NCBI RefSeq assembly: GCF_011806565.1
Contig: NZ_JAATOP010000008.1
Coordinates: 98,488-162,487, forward strand
Origin: Marivivens donghaensis
GTDB taxonomy: Bacteria > Pseudomonadota > Alphaproteobacteria > Rhodobacterales > Rhodobacteraceae
DNA: 64,000 nt
Direction of reading: 5' to 3'
In this document: positions 47,849-56,718 of the stretch, in pieces
Numbering within the stretch: the first letter of the stretch is position 1
Layout of the letters: each line of letters opens with the position of its first letter
Program-made: the position numbers and the translations under genes
Notes under the pieces: generated by a model
What the model was told of the DNA's origin: nothing
The model's database searches: none
Seen by the model: the letters and a program-made list of their open reading frames with translations, nothing else

Positions 47849-49333
47849 ATGTCCAGCATTCTGACCAACAACGGCGCCATGGTTGCGCTGAACACTCTCA
47901 AAAGCATCAATAGCGATCTGTCCAAAGTTCAGGACACCATTTCGACCGGTAAGTCGGTGAACTCGGCCAAGGACGACGCCTCGGTCTGGGCGATTTCCAA
48001 GGTGATGGAAGCCGACGTGAAGGGCTTCAAGGGCATTTCGGACAGCCTGTCGCTCGCCGAATCGAGCCTCGCGGTTGCGGCGGGTGCGTCCGAGACGGTG
48101 ACCGACCTGCTCACCGACATCAAAGGCAAGATCGTCGCCGCGCAGGAAGAGAACGTCGACCGCGACAAGATCCAGTCGGACATCAAGGCGCTGAGCGACC
48201 AGATCAAATCGGTCACGGGCGCAGCGCAGTTCAACGGCCTCAACTTCCTCGAAGGGTCGGATTCGGTGGAGGTTCTGTCCTCGCTCGACCGCGCTTCGGA
48301 CGGTACAGTGTCTGTTTCGAACATCGCCATTGACCGTCAGGACCTGACGGCGTCGAAGGGCACGTTCGGCAGCGGGACATCGCTGAACGCGAACGCCACC
48401 CCTTCGGATACAGCAGTCGCTTCGGCGGGTAACTCGGCGAATGTCACGATCGCAACCGATGCCGACATGTCCGACAATACGATCAGCATTGATATCGCCG
48501 GCACAGTCCTTTCGTTCGCAGCAGGTGATCTGGCGGGCGACCAGGATGCTGCGGCTGCGACCATTACCTCCGCCATCAACGCGCTCGGTATCGAAGGTGT
48601 CACAGCGGCTGTAAATGGCGGCACGGCAAACCAGATCGACATCACATCCACCCGCGCGTTCGAAGATGTAAGCCTGTCGGCGACCGGTGCTACTGCCAGC
48701 GCGACGGAAATCGCCGAGCGCGCAGAAACCATCGACTTCTCCGCCAGCGCCAGCGTGAATGACGGTGACGGGTATCGCGTGACGATCGGTTCGTCCTCCT
48801 ACAGCTATGTGGCCGGCAAGGGCGAGACGATGGAGGACGTCGCGAAGGGCCTGAAAGCCGCAATCGACGGCGGCAGCGTTGACGGGGTGTCGACCTCTGT
48901 CACTCAGGACGCGACAACAGGCCAATGGACGCTCAAGGTCGACAATGATGGCAGCGGGTCTGCGTCGCTGGGCTTGGGTGTCACCGGCGCGGCTGGCGGC
49001 GAAGCGTCTGGCGGTCTATTCGGGCTCGACACTATCGACGTGTCCTCCAAGGACGGCGCAAAGGCTGCGCTGGGCAATATCGACACGCTGATCGCCAATT
49101 CGGTCGACGCGGCGGCTGCCTTCGGTTCGGCCCAAGGGCGACTTGAGACACAGTCGGACTTCATCGGCAAGTTGTCGTCCGCGCTGAAGGCAGGCATCGG
49201 CAGCCTTGTGGACGCGGATATGGAGGAAACTTCCGCCCGCCTGCAAGCGCTTCAGGTGCAGCAGCAGCTCGGCGTGCAGTCGCTGTCAATGGCGAACCAG
49301 GCGCCGCAGTCGATCCTGTCGCTCTTCCGCTAA
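47849..49333 (+). CDS. fliC: Flagellin
   Basis: A 494-residue flagellin. The conserved D0/D1 ends are clear: the N-terminal SSILTNNGAMVALNTLKSIN region to about 165, and the C-terminal DTLIANSVDAAAAFGSAQGR to SLSMANQAPQSILSLFR. The central part (about 170-400) is a variable, acidic Ala/Thr/Asp-rich outer domain with repeated beta-type motifs. This makes it much longer than the roughly 300-residue flagellins common in the group. Single gene here, followed by hairpins and flaF-flbT. Confidence 0.95.
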   Translation: MSSILTNNGAMVALNTLKSINSDLSKVQDTISTGKSVNSAKDDASVWAISKVMEADVKGFKGISDSLSLAESSLAVAAGASETVTDLLTDIKGKIVAAQEENVDRDKIQSDIKALSDQIKSVTGAAQFNGLNFLEGSDSVEVLSSLDRASDGTVSVSNIAIDRQDLTASKGTFGSGTSLNANATPSDTAVASAGNSANVTIATDADMSDNTISIDIAGTVLSFAAGDLAGDQDAAAATITSAINALGIEGVTAAVNGGTANQIDITSTRAFEDVSLSATGATASATEIAERAETIDFSASASVNDGDGYRVTIGSSSYSYVAGKGETMEDVAKGLKAAIDGGSVDGVSTSVTQDATTGQWTLKVDNDGSGSASLGLGVTGAAGGEASGGLFGLDTIDVSSKDGAKAALGNIDTLIANSVDAAAAFGSAQGRLETQSDFIGKLSSALKAGIGSLVDADMEETSARLQALQVQQQLGVQSLSMANQAPQSILSLFR

Positions 49334-49338
49334 GGCCG

Positions 49339-49381
49339 GGGGGAGGGCGCGTAGCCCTCCCCCAATCACGATGAAATCGTG
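49339..49381 (+). terminator. Hairpins between flagellin and flaF
   Basis: GGGGGAGGGC/GCCCTCCCCC with a 5-base loop (49339-49363) is followed by CACGAT/ATCGTG (49367-49381). No T-run follows. It probably stabilises the flagellin message or partly terminates it, so flaF is made at lower level. Confidence 0.6.
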
Positions 49382-49408
49382 CCATTTCCGTCCCGAAAGG
49401 ACTTTGCC

Positions 49409-49777
49409 TTGAACGCCATTATTCAGGCCCGCATGGGCTATGACCCGAAAACCGCCGTCAGCCGCCACCCCCGTTCGATGGAGCGGCTTCTGTTCGGTCA
49501 GATCACCTCGCGCCTGTCACGGGCGATTGCGGGGACCCACCGCAAAGCGCTGATCGAGGCGCTGCATGACAACCGCAAGCTCTGGACGACCATCGCGGTC
49601 GATATTGCGAGCGACGACAATGGGCTGCCCGATCAACTGCGAGGCCAGATTTTCTACCTTGCCGAATTCACGCACCACCACTCCAGCCTCGTCCTGAAGG
49701 ATGGCGCCGATCCGGCTGTGCTCGTCGACATCAACCGTGCTGTCATTGCCGGCCTGTCGTCCGAGGCAGCAGCATGA
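49409..49777 (+). CDS. flaF: Flagellar biosynthesis regulator FlaF
   Basis: A 122-residue FlaF homologue (RMERLLFGQIT-type SMERLLFGQITSRL). In Caulobacter and relatives FlaF promotes flagellin synthesis and export, opposing FlbT. The start is a TTG with AAAGGA 7 bases upstream (NAIIQARMGYD); an ATG 30 bases earlier has no ribosome site. The stop overlaps flbT in ATGA, so the two antagonists are co-translated. Confidence 0.88.
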   Translation: MNAIIQARMGYDPKTAVSRHPRSMERLLFGQITSRLSRAIAGTHRKALIEALHDNRKLWTTIAVDIASDDNGLPDQLRGQIFYLAEFTHHHSSLVLKDGADPAVLVDINRAVIAGLSSEAAA

Positions 49778-50175
49778 GCGGGCTCGTTCTGAAACTCGGG
49801 CCGGGTGAGCGGCTGCTGGTGAACGGCGCAGTGATCGAAAACGGTGACAAACGCTCCCGCATTTCGATCCTGACACCCAAGGCGAATATCCTCCGCCTGC
49901 GTGATGCGATCCACCCTGACGAGGCCAACACGCCCGTCCGCCGCGTTTGCTACATCGCGCAGCTTGTACTGTCCGGCGATGCCGAGGAAATACAGGCGAA
50001 ACGCCAGATCCTCAGCGGGATCGAGCAGCTCAGCCAAGTGTTCTGCGATCACGACAGCAAACAGGCGCTGACCAAAGGGACGAGCGCCGTGCTGGAGGGC
50101 GACTATTACAAATGCCTCCGCCATCTGCGTACGCTCCTCCCCCGCGAGGACCGTCTGATGGCGCAATATTCATGA
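49774..50175 (+). CDS. flbT: Flagellin mRNA regulator FlbT
   Basis: FlbT represses flagellin translation by acting at the 5' leader of flagellin mRNA when assembly is incomplete. The 133-residue protein shows GLVLKLGPGERLLVNGAVIENG and the central CYIAQLVLSGD region. The FlaF-FlbT pair overlaps by 4 bases, and FlbT overlaps the next gene by 4 bases. Confidence 0.95.
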   Translation: MSGLVLKLGPGERLLVNGAVIENGDKRSRISILTPKANILRLRDAIHPDEANTPVRRVCYIAQLVLSGDAEEIQAKRQILSGIEQLSQVFCDHDSKQALTKGTSAVLEGDYYKCLRHLRTLLPREDRLMAQYS

Positions 50176-50942
50176 GCTTCCAGCCTGTCGTTCCGCTCTC
50201 CGGTTACGGCGGTTGGGTGTTCCTGAACCGGACGCTGGACAAGCAGAAGGACGCCTTTACGCAAAGCGGCGAAGCGGCGCGAAACAGTGCCTATTTCAGC
50301 GAAACGATAGGCGGAGTAGAAAGCGCAGAGGAACTGGTTTCCGATCGCCGGTTAATGTCGGTTGCCCTCGAAGCGTTCGGTTTGGGCGACGACATCAATG
50401 CCAAAGCGTTCGTGCGCAAAGTCCTCGAAAGCCCGACAGGCGACCGTGAGGCGCTGGCAGGGAAGCTGTCAGACAAACGCTATGCCGCGATGGCCAAAGC
50501 GCTGGGATTCGGGGACGGGAAGCCGCTCACAACCGACGGTGTGGCGAACATTGTGGCCCGCTATCAGGACCGCAGTTTCGAGGCCGCGCTGGGCGAGGTC
50601 GACAATACGATGCGGATGGCGCTGAACCTCGGGTCCGCATTGGAAGACATCGACAGTTCGGTCGCAAGCGGCGACGGCAAATGGTTCGCCGTGATGGGCA
50701 ACCCCGCGGTGCGCAAGGTGTTTGAGACAGCGCTCGGTTTTCCGACGAGTTTCGGTGCGCTCGATATCGATCAGCAGCTCGAGCAGTTCAGGGACCGCTC
50801 GGAACGGGTGCTGGGAACGTCCGATGTCGCGCAATTTCTGGAACCGGAAGGACAGGAAAAACTACTTCGGATGTTCTTCGTCCGCTCGGAGATGGCCAAT
50901 CCGTCGGCGGTTCAGTCGCACATTCTGACGCTCTTACGTTGA
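50172..50942 (+). CDS. DUF1217 flagellar protein
   Basis: A 256-residue DUF1217 family protein, found only in flagellar loci of alphaproteobacteria. The start in ATGA overlaps flbT; the start MSFQPVVPLSGYGGWVFLNR is typical. It contains LSDKRYAAMAKALGFGDG, a repeat-like module, and ends FVRSEMANPSAVQSH. Helical, cytoplasmic or exported; role not established. The 3' end overlaps the convergent fliI by 9 bases. Confidence 0.8.
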   Translation: MSFQPVVPLSGYGGWVFLNRTLDKQKDAFTQSGEAARNSAYFSETIGGVESAEELVSDRRLMSVALEAFGLGDDINAKAFVRKVLESPTGDREALAGKLSDKRYAAMAKALGFGDGKPLTTDGVANIVARYQDRSFEAALGEVDNTMRMALNLGSALEDIDSSVASGDGKWFAVMGNPAVRKVFETALGFPTSFGALDIDQQLEQFRDRSERVLGTSDVAQFLEPEGQEKLLRMFFVRSEMANPSAVQSHILTLLR

Positions 50943-52250
50943 GCGCCCCTCTAGCGTGCGCCGCAGGTCGGCAAACGCTGTGCCGATGCCGACGGAAGGA
51001 TAGGAAAGGAACTGCTCCAGACCGTTCCGCAGTTTGATCGCCTTGTCGATTTGCGGATCGCTTCCAGCGGAATAGAGACCGGACTGGATCATCAACTCAG
51101 ACTGCTCATAGGCCGCCATCAGACTGCGAGCCTCTTTGATCAGCGCATTCTCTGCCTCATTCGCCGCAGCAGGCAAGGCACGCGACACCGAGCGGAGAAC
51201 GTCGATCGCGGGAAATCTGCCGCGCTCTGCGATGTCGCGGCTTAGAATGACATGTCCGTCGAGGACGCCGCGCAGCATGTCGGCCACAGGTTCCTCCATA
51301 TCCGAGCCGGCGACGAGCACGCTGTAGATCGCGGTGATGTCGCCTTCGTTCGCGGGGCCGGGTCCGGCACGCTCACACAGGCGGGCGATGGAGGCCGCGG
51401 TCGATGCCGGAAAACCACGCAAGTTCGACGCCTCACCACTCGCTGCGGCGATTTCGCGGTGAGCTTCGGCGAAACGCGACACCGAGTCGACGAATAGCAA
51501 CACCTGCTGACCCAGCGCGCGGAAGTGTTCGGCCACGGCGGTCGCGGATAGGGCGCAGCGCCTGCGCATATTGGCGGACTGGTCGGAGGTCGCTGCAACA
51601 ACGACCGAACGCGAAAGGCCCTCGGGGCCTAGGACATTTTCGACGAACTCCCGCACCTCGCGGCCGCGCTCACCGACCATTGCAATGACGATCACATCGG
51701 CGGCCATGCCTCGGGCGAGGTTGGCGATGAGCGTGGATTTCCCGACGCCGGAGCCCGCGAAAAGACCGATGCGCTGGCCGCGCACGATGGGCAACATGGT
51801 GTCGAAAACGGCAAGACCGGTAGGGACCCGCGCACCAAGCGGGCGGCGGGCGTAGGCGTCAGGCGGATTACGGTCGAGAGTGGCCGTGCGCAGCCCGTCC
51901 AGCAACGGTCGACCGTCGAGCGGCTTGCCGTCGGGGTCGATCACGCGGCCGATCCATGATGCGTCGGGGCGGAAATGCGACTTTCCACGATGGATGACGG
52001 TGTCGCCCAGTTTTACTCCGCGGGTCGGGCCGTCGGTCATCAGGCGAACGTCCGTTTCGAGTCCGATCACCTCGGCTTTGATACGAGCGCTGTCGGTGAC
52101 GACCTCGACTTGATCGCCGAGTCGCGTGGTGTCGGGCAAACCGTCGACAGACAAGATGCCACCAGAAATCTTCGAGACTATTCCGGCATAATTCTGCACA
52201 TCTACACGCCGAACTGCCGCCCTGCCGCGTTCAAAAACACTATCTGTCAT
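50934..52250 (-). CDS. fliI: Flagellum-specific ATPase FliI
   Basis: FliI is the F1-beta-like ATPase of the flagellar type III export system. The 438-residue protein has Walker A GLFAGSGVGKST, the Walker B segment LLFVDSVSRFAEAHRE and the alphaproteobacterial FPASTAASIARLCERAG. The second of two adjacent ATGs is used, because AAAGGAG sits 5 bases upstream. It is alone on its strand, divergent from flgB by 79 bases; fliH and fliJ are not beside it. Confidence 0.96.
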   Translation of the reverse strand: MTDSVFERGRAAVRRVDVQNYAGIVSKISGGILSVDGLPDTTRLGDQVEVVTDSARIKAEVIGLETDVRLMTDGPTRGVKLGDTVIHRGKSHFRPDASWIGRVIDPDGKPLDGRPLLDGLRTATLDRNPPDAYARRPLGARVPTGLAVFDTMLPIVRGQRIGLFAGSGVGKSTLIANLARGMAADVIVIAMVGERGREVREFVENVLGPEGLSRSVVVAATSDQSANMRRRCALSATAVAEHFRALGQQVLLFVDSVSRFAEAHREIAAASGEASNLRGFPASTAASIARLCERAGPGPANEGDITAIYSVLVAGSDMEEPVADMLRGVLDGHVILSRDIAERGRFPAIDVLRSVSRALPAAANEAENALIKEARSLMAAYEQSELMIQSGLYSAGSDPQIDKAIKLRNGLEQFLSYPSVGIGTAFADLRRTLEGRST

Positions 52251-52269
52251 CATCGCTCCTTTGCCTCTC

Positions 52270-52294
52270 AACCCCTTCTTAAGGAATCGGGGTT
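52270..52294. promoter_or_regulatory. Inverted repeat between fliI and flgB
   Basis: AACCCC (52270-52275) and GGGGTT (52289-52294) flank 13 bases that contain TTCTTAAGGAA. The element sits in the 79-base divergent gap and may bind a regulator of both promoters. It does not match the CtrA or sigma-54 consensus. Confidence 0.35.
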
Positions 52295-52329
52295 AAGCAG
52301 AGGTTGAAGCAATCGAGGGAGAAGCCCCG

Positions 52330-52677
52330 ATGATAGAAAATGCAGCTCTTTTCCGGGTCGCGGGCGCCATGTCGGCCTATGCGGGCAGCCGGCAGAGTGT
52401 CATCGCAGAGAACATCGCGAACGCGGATCGTCCCGGATACCACGCAAAAGGTGTGGCGCCGTTCGAGGCGACGATGGAGCGCGGGCTGGCGCTGAAAACG
52501 TCCAGCACGAGCCACATGGGCACAGACGAAACCGCCACGACGTTCGATACCGGCGCGGCAGTTGTGCTCGAACAGCAGATGGTGAAGGCGGTCGACGCCC
52601 AGCGCGACCACGAAAAAGCGCTGGCCATCTATCGGCACGGGCTGACTGTTCTGCGCACTGCGCTCGGACGGGGGTAA
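52330..52677 (+). CDS. flgB: Flagellar basal-body rod protein FlgB
   Basis: A 115-residue proximal rod protein with the shared rod/hook N-terminal motif SVIAENIANADRPGYHAKG. It is first of a long plus-strand operon: flgB, flgC, fliE, fliQ, flgF, flgG, flgA, flgH, fliL. The C-terminal motif QMVKAVDAQRDHEKAL is typical. The next gene begins 3 bases after the stop. Confidence 0.95.
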   Translation: MIENAALFRVAGAMSAYAGSRQSVIAENIANADRPGYHAKGVAPFEATMERGLALKTSSTSHMGTDETATTFDTGAAVVLEQQMVKAVDAQRDHEKALAIYRHGLTVLRTALGRG

Positions 52678-52680
52678 GCC

Positions 52681-53073
52681 ATGTCTGACTTTACCCAAGC
52701 GCTTGGCATTTCAGCCTCCGGCATGTCCGCGCAGACCGCGCGGATCGGGCGGCTTTCCGAAAATATCGCAAATGCGGATACGCCCGGATACCACCGCAAG
52801 CTGGTCAGCTTTGACGCCGAGGTCCAACGCGGTCAGCAGACCGGACGGATCGAGGTCGGGCGCACGTCGCTCGATCAATCACCGCTGTCGCAGATTTACG
52901 ATCCCTCGCACCCACTGGCCGACGAGACGGGGCACTACAACGGCTCCAACGTCGATCTGCTGGTCGAAATCGCCGACGCCCGCGAGGCGCAGCGGTCTTA
53001 CGAGGCCAATCTCAAAATGTTCGAACAGATCAAACAGATGTCCTCGGGCCTGCTTGATCTGCTGCGTCGCTGA
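52681..53073 (+). CDS. flgC: Flagellar basal-body rod protein FlgC
   Basis: A 130-residue rod protein with SENIANADTPGYHRK near the start and VEIADAREAQRSYEANLKMF near the end, matching FlgC. It forms the proximal rod with FlgB, FliE and FlgF. It lies between flgB (3 bases) and fliE (11 bases). Confidence 0.97.
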   Translation: MSDFTQALGISASGMSAQTARIGRLSENIANADTPGYHRKLVSFDAEVQRGQQTGRIEVGRTSLDQSPLSQIYDPSHPLADETGHYNGSNVDLLVEIADAREAQRSYEANLKMFEQIKQMSSGLLDLLRR

Positions 53074-53084
53074 AGGAGCACGCT

Positions 53085-53366
53085 ATGGATATCTCTTCAC
53101 GTTTTGCGACGCAGGCTTACGCCGCCAACAAGCCCGCCACCACGCCCGCGCAAGGCCACGGCGGCACGGTGCTTGGCAAGGCAGAGGATTTTGCCGAAAC
53201 GCTGCGCGCCAGTGAAACAACGGCCATCGCGTCGATGACAGGCGGCGCGGACGCACACTCGCTGGTGCAGGCGCTGGCGCAGACGGAGCTCGCTGTCGAA
53301 GCGGCGGTGACCATCCGCGACAAGGTCGTAGAGGCGTATCAGGAAATCCTGAGGATGCCGGTATGA
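53085..53366 (+). CDS. fliE: Flagellar hook-basal body complex protein FliE
   Basis: A 93-residue FliE that links the MS ring to the rod. The C-terminal helix (ALAQTELAVEAAVTIRDKVVEAYQEILRMPV region) is diagnostic. GAAGGAGC lies 6 bases before the start. It overlaps fliQ by 4 bases. Confidence 0.95.
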   Translation: MDISSRFATQAYAANKPATTPAQGHGGTVLGKAEDFAETLRASETTAIASMTGGADAHSLVQALAQTELAVEAAVTIRDKVVEAYQEILRMPV

Positions 53367-53632
53367 TGAGCGAAGGCGCAATTTTCGACGTGCTGCGCGC
53401 GGCGCTCTGGGCCGGCGTGGTGATGTCCGCCCCGCTGCTCGCGGTGTCGCTGGTCGTCGGGTTGGTGATCGGCCTATTTCAGGCGCTCACCTCCATTCAG
53501 GAAAACAGCCTCACGTTCGTGCCGAAACTGGTGTGCATCGTCGCGGTGTTCTGGGCCTCGATGGGGTTCATGACGCAGACGCTCGTGTCGCTGTGGCGCG
53601 ATACGCTGGTGCCGATGATTGCGGGGGCATGA
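53363..53632 (+). CDS. fliQ: Flagellar export gate protein FliQ
   Basis: An 89-residue inner-membrane protein with two helices (about 15-38 and 50-73) that forms the export gate with FliP and FliR. The segment GLFQALTSIQENSLTFVPK is the FliQ signature. Its 4-base overlap with fliE and ATGA-type overlap with flgF show tight coupling. fliP is not beside it here. Confidence 0.96.
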   Translation: MMSEGAIFDVLRAALWAGVVMSAPLLAVSLVVGLVIGLFQALTSIQENSLTFVPKLVCIVAVFWASMGFMTQTLVSLWRDTLVPMIAGA

Positions 53633-54327
53633 TGGACGCGATTACCACAAGCCTGAGCCGTCAGTCCGGTCTGATGACCGAAATGCAGACCATCGCGAAC
53701 AACATCGCGAACGCGAATACCGCAGGTTTCAGGTCGGCGGGGATCACGTTTTCGGAGTTCCTGAATAGCGCCGGATCAGTCTCTATGTCGGCGGCGCGGG
53801 CGCATCATTTTTCGGTCTCGCAGGGCGCTCTGGCGCAGACGGGCGGGACGTATGACCTCGCTATCGAAGGGGACGGCTTCTTTCTGGTCGAAACGCCGGA
53901 GGGGCAGCGCCTCACACGGGCAGGGAATTTCACGCCGAACGAGATGGGCGATCTGGTGACGATGGACGGGCATCCGGTGCTCGATAGCGGCGGCGCGCCT
54001 GTGTTCGTGCCTATCGGCGCAGGCTCGGTCGGCATCGCGCCGGACGGAACGATTTCGGCAGACGGACAGATCGTCGGGCAAGTCGGTATCTGGCAACCCG
54101 CCGACCCGCTGACGATGCGCAGGACCGAAGGCACGCGGTTTGCGGCGGACGGCTATGAGCCCGCCGAGGGCCGCATGGTTCAGGGTTTTGTCGAGCAGTC
54201 CAACGTTGATCCGATCCTTCAGATCAGCCGCCTGATCGAGGTCCAACGGGCCTACGAATTGGGCCAGAGTTTCAGCGAGCGCGAGGACGAACGGGTCCGC
54301 AATGCGCTCGGCACCATCACGCGATAG
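53629..54327 (+). CDS. flgF: Flagellar basal-body rod protein FlgF
   Basis: A 232-residue rod protein with TIANNIANANTAGFRSAG at the start and NVDPILQISRLIEVQRAYE at the end. The start overlaps the fliQ stop in ATGATG; an ATG one codon later is equally possible. The size and the next gene (flgG) fit FlgF rather than FlgE. Confidence 0.92.
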   Translation: MMDAITTSLSRQSGLMTEMQTIANNIANANTAGFRSAGITFSEFLNSAGSVSMSAARAHHFSVSQGALAQTGGTYDLAIEGDGFFLVETPEGQRLTRAGNFTPNEMGDLVTMDGHPVLDSGGAPVFVPIGAGSVGIAPDGTISADGQIVGQVGIWQPADPLTMRRTEGTRFAADGYEPAEGRMVQGFVEQSNVDPILQISRLIEVQRAYELGQSFSEREDERVRNALGTITR

Positions 54328-54336
54328 GAGATAACC

Positions 54337-55122
54337 ATGCGCGTCCTTGCGATCGCGGCCGCCGGAATGAGCGCCCAGCAAACTCGGGTCGAGGTGATTT
54401 CCAACAACCTCGCTAACATGAACACGACCGGCTTTGACCCGCGGCGGGCGGAGTTTGCGGACCTTCACTATCAGCAGGCCGTCAGGCCCGGCACGATCAC
54501 CGCGAGCGACGGGACGGTGATGCCAACAGGGGTGCAGCTTGGCCTTGGCGTGAAGCCGACCGCCGTGTCCGTGATGATCCAACAAGGCGCGCTGGCCGCG
54601 ACGGGCGGCGATCTCGACGTGGCCATCGAAGGCGCGGGCTATCTGGAGGTCATGCTGCCGAACGGCACCTCGGGTTACACGCGGGACGGCGCCCTGAAAA
54701 TCTCTGCCGACGGTCAGATCGTGACGTCGGAGGGATACGCCGTGATGCCAGGCGTTACGCTACCCGCTGACACAAAATCCGTCTCTATTTCAGCGGAAGG
54801 TGAGGTCTACGCTCAGTTCGCGGATCGGATCGAGCCGGAACTCCTCGGCCAGTTCAGCCTTGCCATGTTTACCAATCCCAAAGGGCTCGAGGCTACGGGC
54901 AGCAACATGTTTGCGGAGACCACGGCCTCCGGTCCCGCGCTTGTATCGACGCCGGGACAGGACGGGTTGGGCGTGCTGCGTCAGGGTTATCTGGAGGATT
55001 CCAGCGTGGATGCCGTCCGCGAAGTGACCGATCTGATCGAGGCGCAGCGGGGGTACGAGATGAACTCTAAGGTTATCACCGCCGCCGACCAGATGCTGAG
55101 CGCAATGGTGCAGGTCCGATGA
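54337..55122 (+). CDS. flgG: Flagellar basal-body rod protein FlgG
   Basis: A 261-residue distal rod protein with SNNLANMNTTGFDPRRAEFADL and the C-terminal VTDLIEAQRGYEMNSKVI, the FlgG signature. It lies 9 bases after flgF and overlaps flgA by 4 bases. It is the standard length. Confidence 0.97.
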   Translation: MRVLAIAAAGMSAQQTRVEVISNNLANMNTTGFDPRRAEFADLHYQQAVRPGTITASDGTVMPTGVQLGLGVKPTAVSVMIQQGALAATGGDLDVAIEGAGYLEVMLPNGTSGYTRDGALKISADGQIVTSEGYAVMPGVTLPADTKSVSISAEGEVYAQFADRIEPELLGQFSLAMFTNPKGLEATGSNMFAETTASGPALVSTPGQDGLGVLRQGYLEDSSVDAVREVTDLIEAQRGYEMNSKVITAADQMLSAMVQVR

Positions 55123-55532
55123 TCCGTGCGTTGTTATTTTGCCTGACGGCGTCTCCGACGTTTGCGGACACGGTCGTTGCCGCACGAACGATTCCGCCGC
55201 GCACTGTGCTGATGGCCGAGGACCTCAAGGAAATCGCGCAGGACATTCCCGGCGGCATCGCGGACGCCGCGTCGATCATCGGGATGGAAGCCCGCGTCGC
55301 GCTCTACGCCAACCGCCCGATCAGCGCGGCGAGCCTACGGATGCCTGCCGTGGTCGAGCGCAATCAGGTGATCACGCTGATCTACGATACCGGCGGCATG
55401 ATGATTTCGACCGATGGACGCGCGCTGGATCGCGCCGGACCGGGGGAGGTGATCCGCGTGATGAACCTCGGCTCGCGCAACACAGTGAGCGCCAAGATCG
55501 GCGTGGATGGAGCTGCTTATGTGGGCCGCTAG
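55119..55532 (+). CDS. flgA: Flagella basal body P-ring formation protein FlgA
   Basis: A 137-residue periplasmic chaperone for P-ring subunit FlgI. After a short signal peptide (LLFCLTASPTFA) comes an SAF-like domain, with IPPRTVLMAEDL and the C-terminal GEVIRVMNLGSRNTV. It is at the short end of the family. flgI is not in view, though it is usually close. Confidence 0.9.
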   Translation: MIRALLFCLTASPTFADTVVAARTIPPRTVLMAEDLKEIAQDIPGGIADAASIIGMEARVALYANRPISAASLRMPAVVERNQVITLIYDTGGMMISTDGRALDRAGPGEVIRVMNLGSRNTVSAKIGVDGAAYVGR

Positions 55533-56250
55533 AATTGCCATCGCCGCGCTTTGCCTGTCGGCCTGCACTCCGCTAGGCCGCATCGGCCAACTGCCGGAAA
55601 TGTCGCCGCCCGTCACAACGGTCGAGCACACCGCGATGATGACGCCCGCGTTTCCATTCGCCGAGGAAGCCGAACCCTTTCGCCCCGCGCAGACCGCGTC
55701 GCTCTGGACGGGCGAGCGCGGATCGCTGCTCGGTGAACGCCGCGCGATGACGCGGGGCGATATCCTGACAGTAGTGGTGGAAATCGACGAGGGCGCGCAG
55801 ATCAACAACTCCTCCGACCGCTCGCGCCGCGCCTCGCAGGAGATGGAGATCAACGACCTCTTCGGTTGGCCGCAACGCATGGACGAACGCCTGCCCGCCG
55901 GCGCGTCGATGGGATCGGCGGTCGGGCTCGGGTCCACCAGTTCCGCGCGGGGTGACGGCTCGATCCGGCGGAGCGAGAAACTGACACTCCGCGTGGCAGC
56001 GACCGTGACGGACGTGATGCCCAACGGCGTGCTCGCAATCCAAGGGAGCCAGGAGGTCCGTGTCAATTTCGAGATGCGAGAGCTGCTGGTGTCCGGCTTC
56101 GTGCGGCCCATCGACATCAGCCGCCAGAATGAAATTACCTACGACAAAATCGCCTCCGCCCGTATTTCCTACGGCGGCGAGGGGCAGATTTCGGACATGC
56201 AGCAACCGCGTTACGGCCAGCAGATCGCCGACGCGCTGCTACCGTTCTAA
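55519..56250 (+). CDS. flgH: Flagellar L-ring protein FlgH
   Basis: A 243-residue outer-membrane lipoprotein with lipobox LSAC, which builds the L-ring. Segments: ERRAMTRGDILTVVVEIDEGAQINN, GSTSSARGDGSIRRSEKLT and MPNGVLAIQGSQEVRVNFE. The ATG at 55519 has GGAG 6 bases upstream and overlaps flgA by 14 bases; an ATG 12 bases earlier is in frame but lacks this spacing. Confidence 0.95.
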   Translation: MWAARIAIAALCLSACTPLGRIGQLPEMSPPVTTVEHTAMMTPAFPFAEEAEPFRPAQTASLWTGERGSLLGERRAMTRGDILTVVVEIDEGAQINNSSDRSRRASQEMEINDLFGWPQRMDERLPAGASMGSAVGLGSTSSARGDGSIRRSEKLTLRVAATVTDVMPNGVLAIQGSQEVRVNFEMRELLVSGFVRPIDISRQNEITYDKIASARISYGGEGQISDMQQPRYGQQIADALLPF

Positions 56251-56259
56251 GGGGGCGAA

Positions 56260-56718
56260 ATGCGGCTTCTGATACCCGTTCTGTTTTTCATCATCGGCAT
56301 CGCGGCGGGCACGTGCGCGGGGTATTTCCTGAGCTCGGACGAGGCACCGCACGAGGCCGCCGAGGAGCACGCCCCTGACGAGGAGCACGAAACCACCGCC
56401 GCCTACGCCAAGCTGAACAACCAGTTCATCGTGCCTGTGGTCGAGGATGCCGAGATGCGGTCGGTCGTCGTGCTTTCGCTGTCTTTGCAGGTGCCCGAGG
56501 ACGAAAAGGATAGCGTCTACGCGATGGAGCCAAAGCTGCGCGATGTCTTGTTCTCCGCCCTGATGGAGCACGCGAACCTTGGCGGATTTTCGGGCAACTT
56601 TACGAGCTCGGACAAGATGCGCACGCTGCGGCAGGTCCTGAAAGAGGCTGCCGAGGTCGTCCTGCCTGACGCGATCGAGGACGTATTGATCCTCGACATC
56701 GCGCGTCAGGACGTGTGA
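56260..56718 (+). CDS. fliL: Flagellar basal body-associated protein FliL
   Basis: A 152-residue protein with one N-terminal membrane helix (LIPVLFFIIGIAAG), an acidic Glu/His-rich linker (about 28-46), and a periplasmic FliL domain (FIVPVVEDAEMRSVVVLSLSL). FliL forms a ring around the stator and stabilises it. It is last in the plus-strand operon and converges on the FliJ-like gene with a 13-base overlap. Confidence 0.92.
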   Translation: MRLLIPVLFFIIGIAAGTCAGYFLSSDEAPHEAAEEHAPDEEHETTAAYAKLNNQFIVPVVEDAEMRSVVVLSLSLQVPEDEKDSVYAMEPKLRDVLFSALMEHANLGGFSGNFTSSDKMRTLRQVLKEAAEVVLPDAIEDVLILDIARQDV

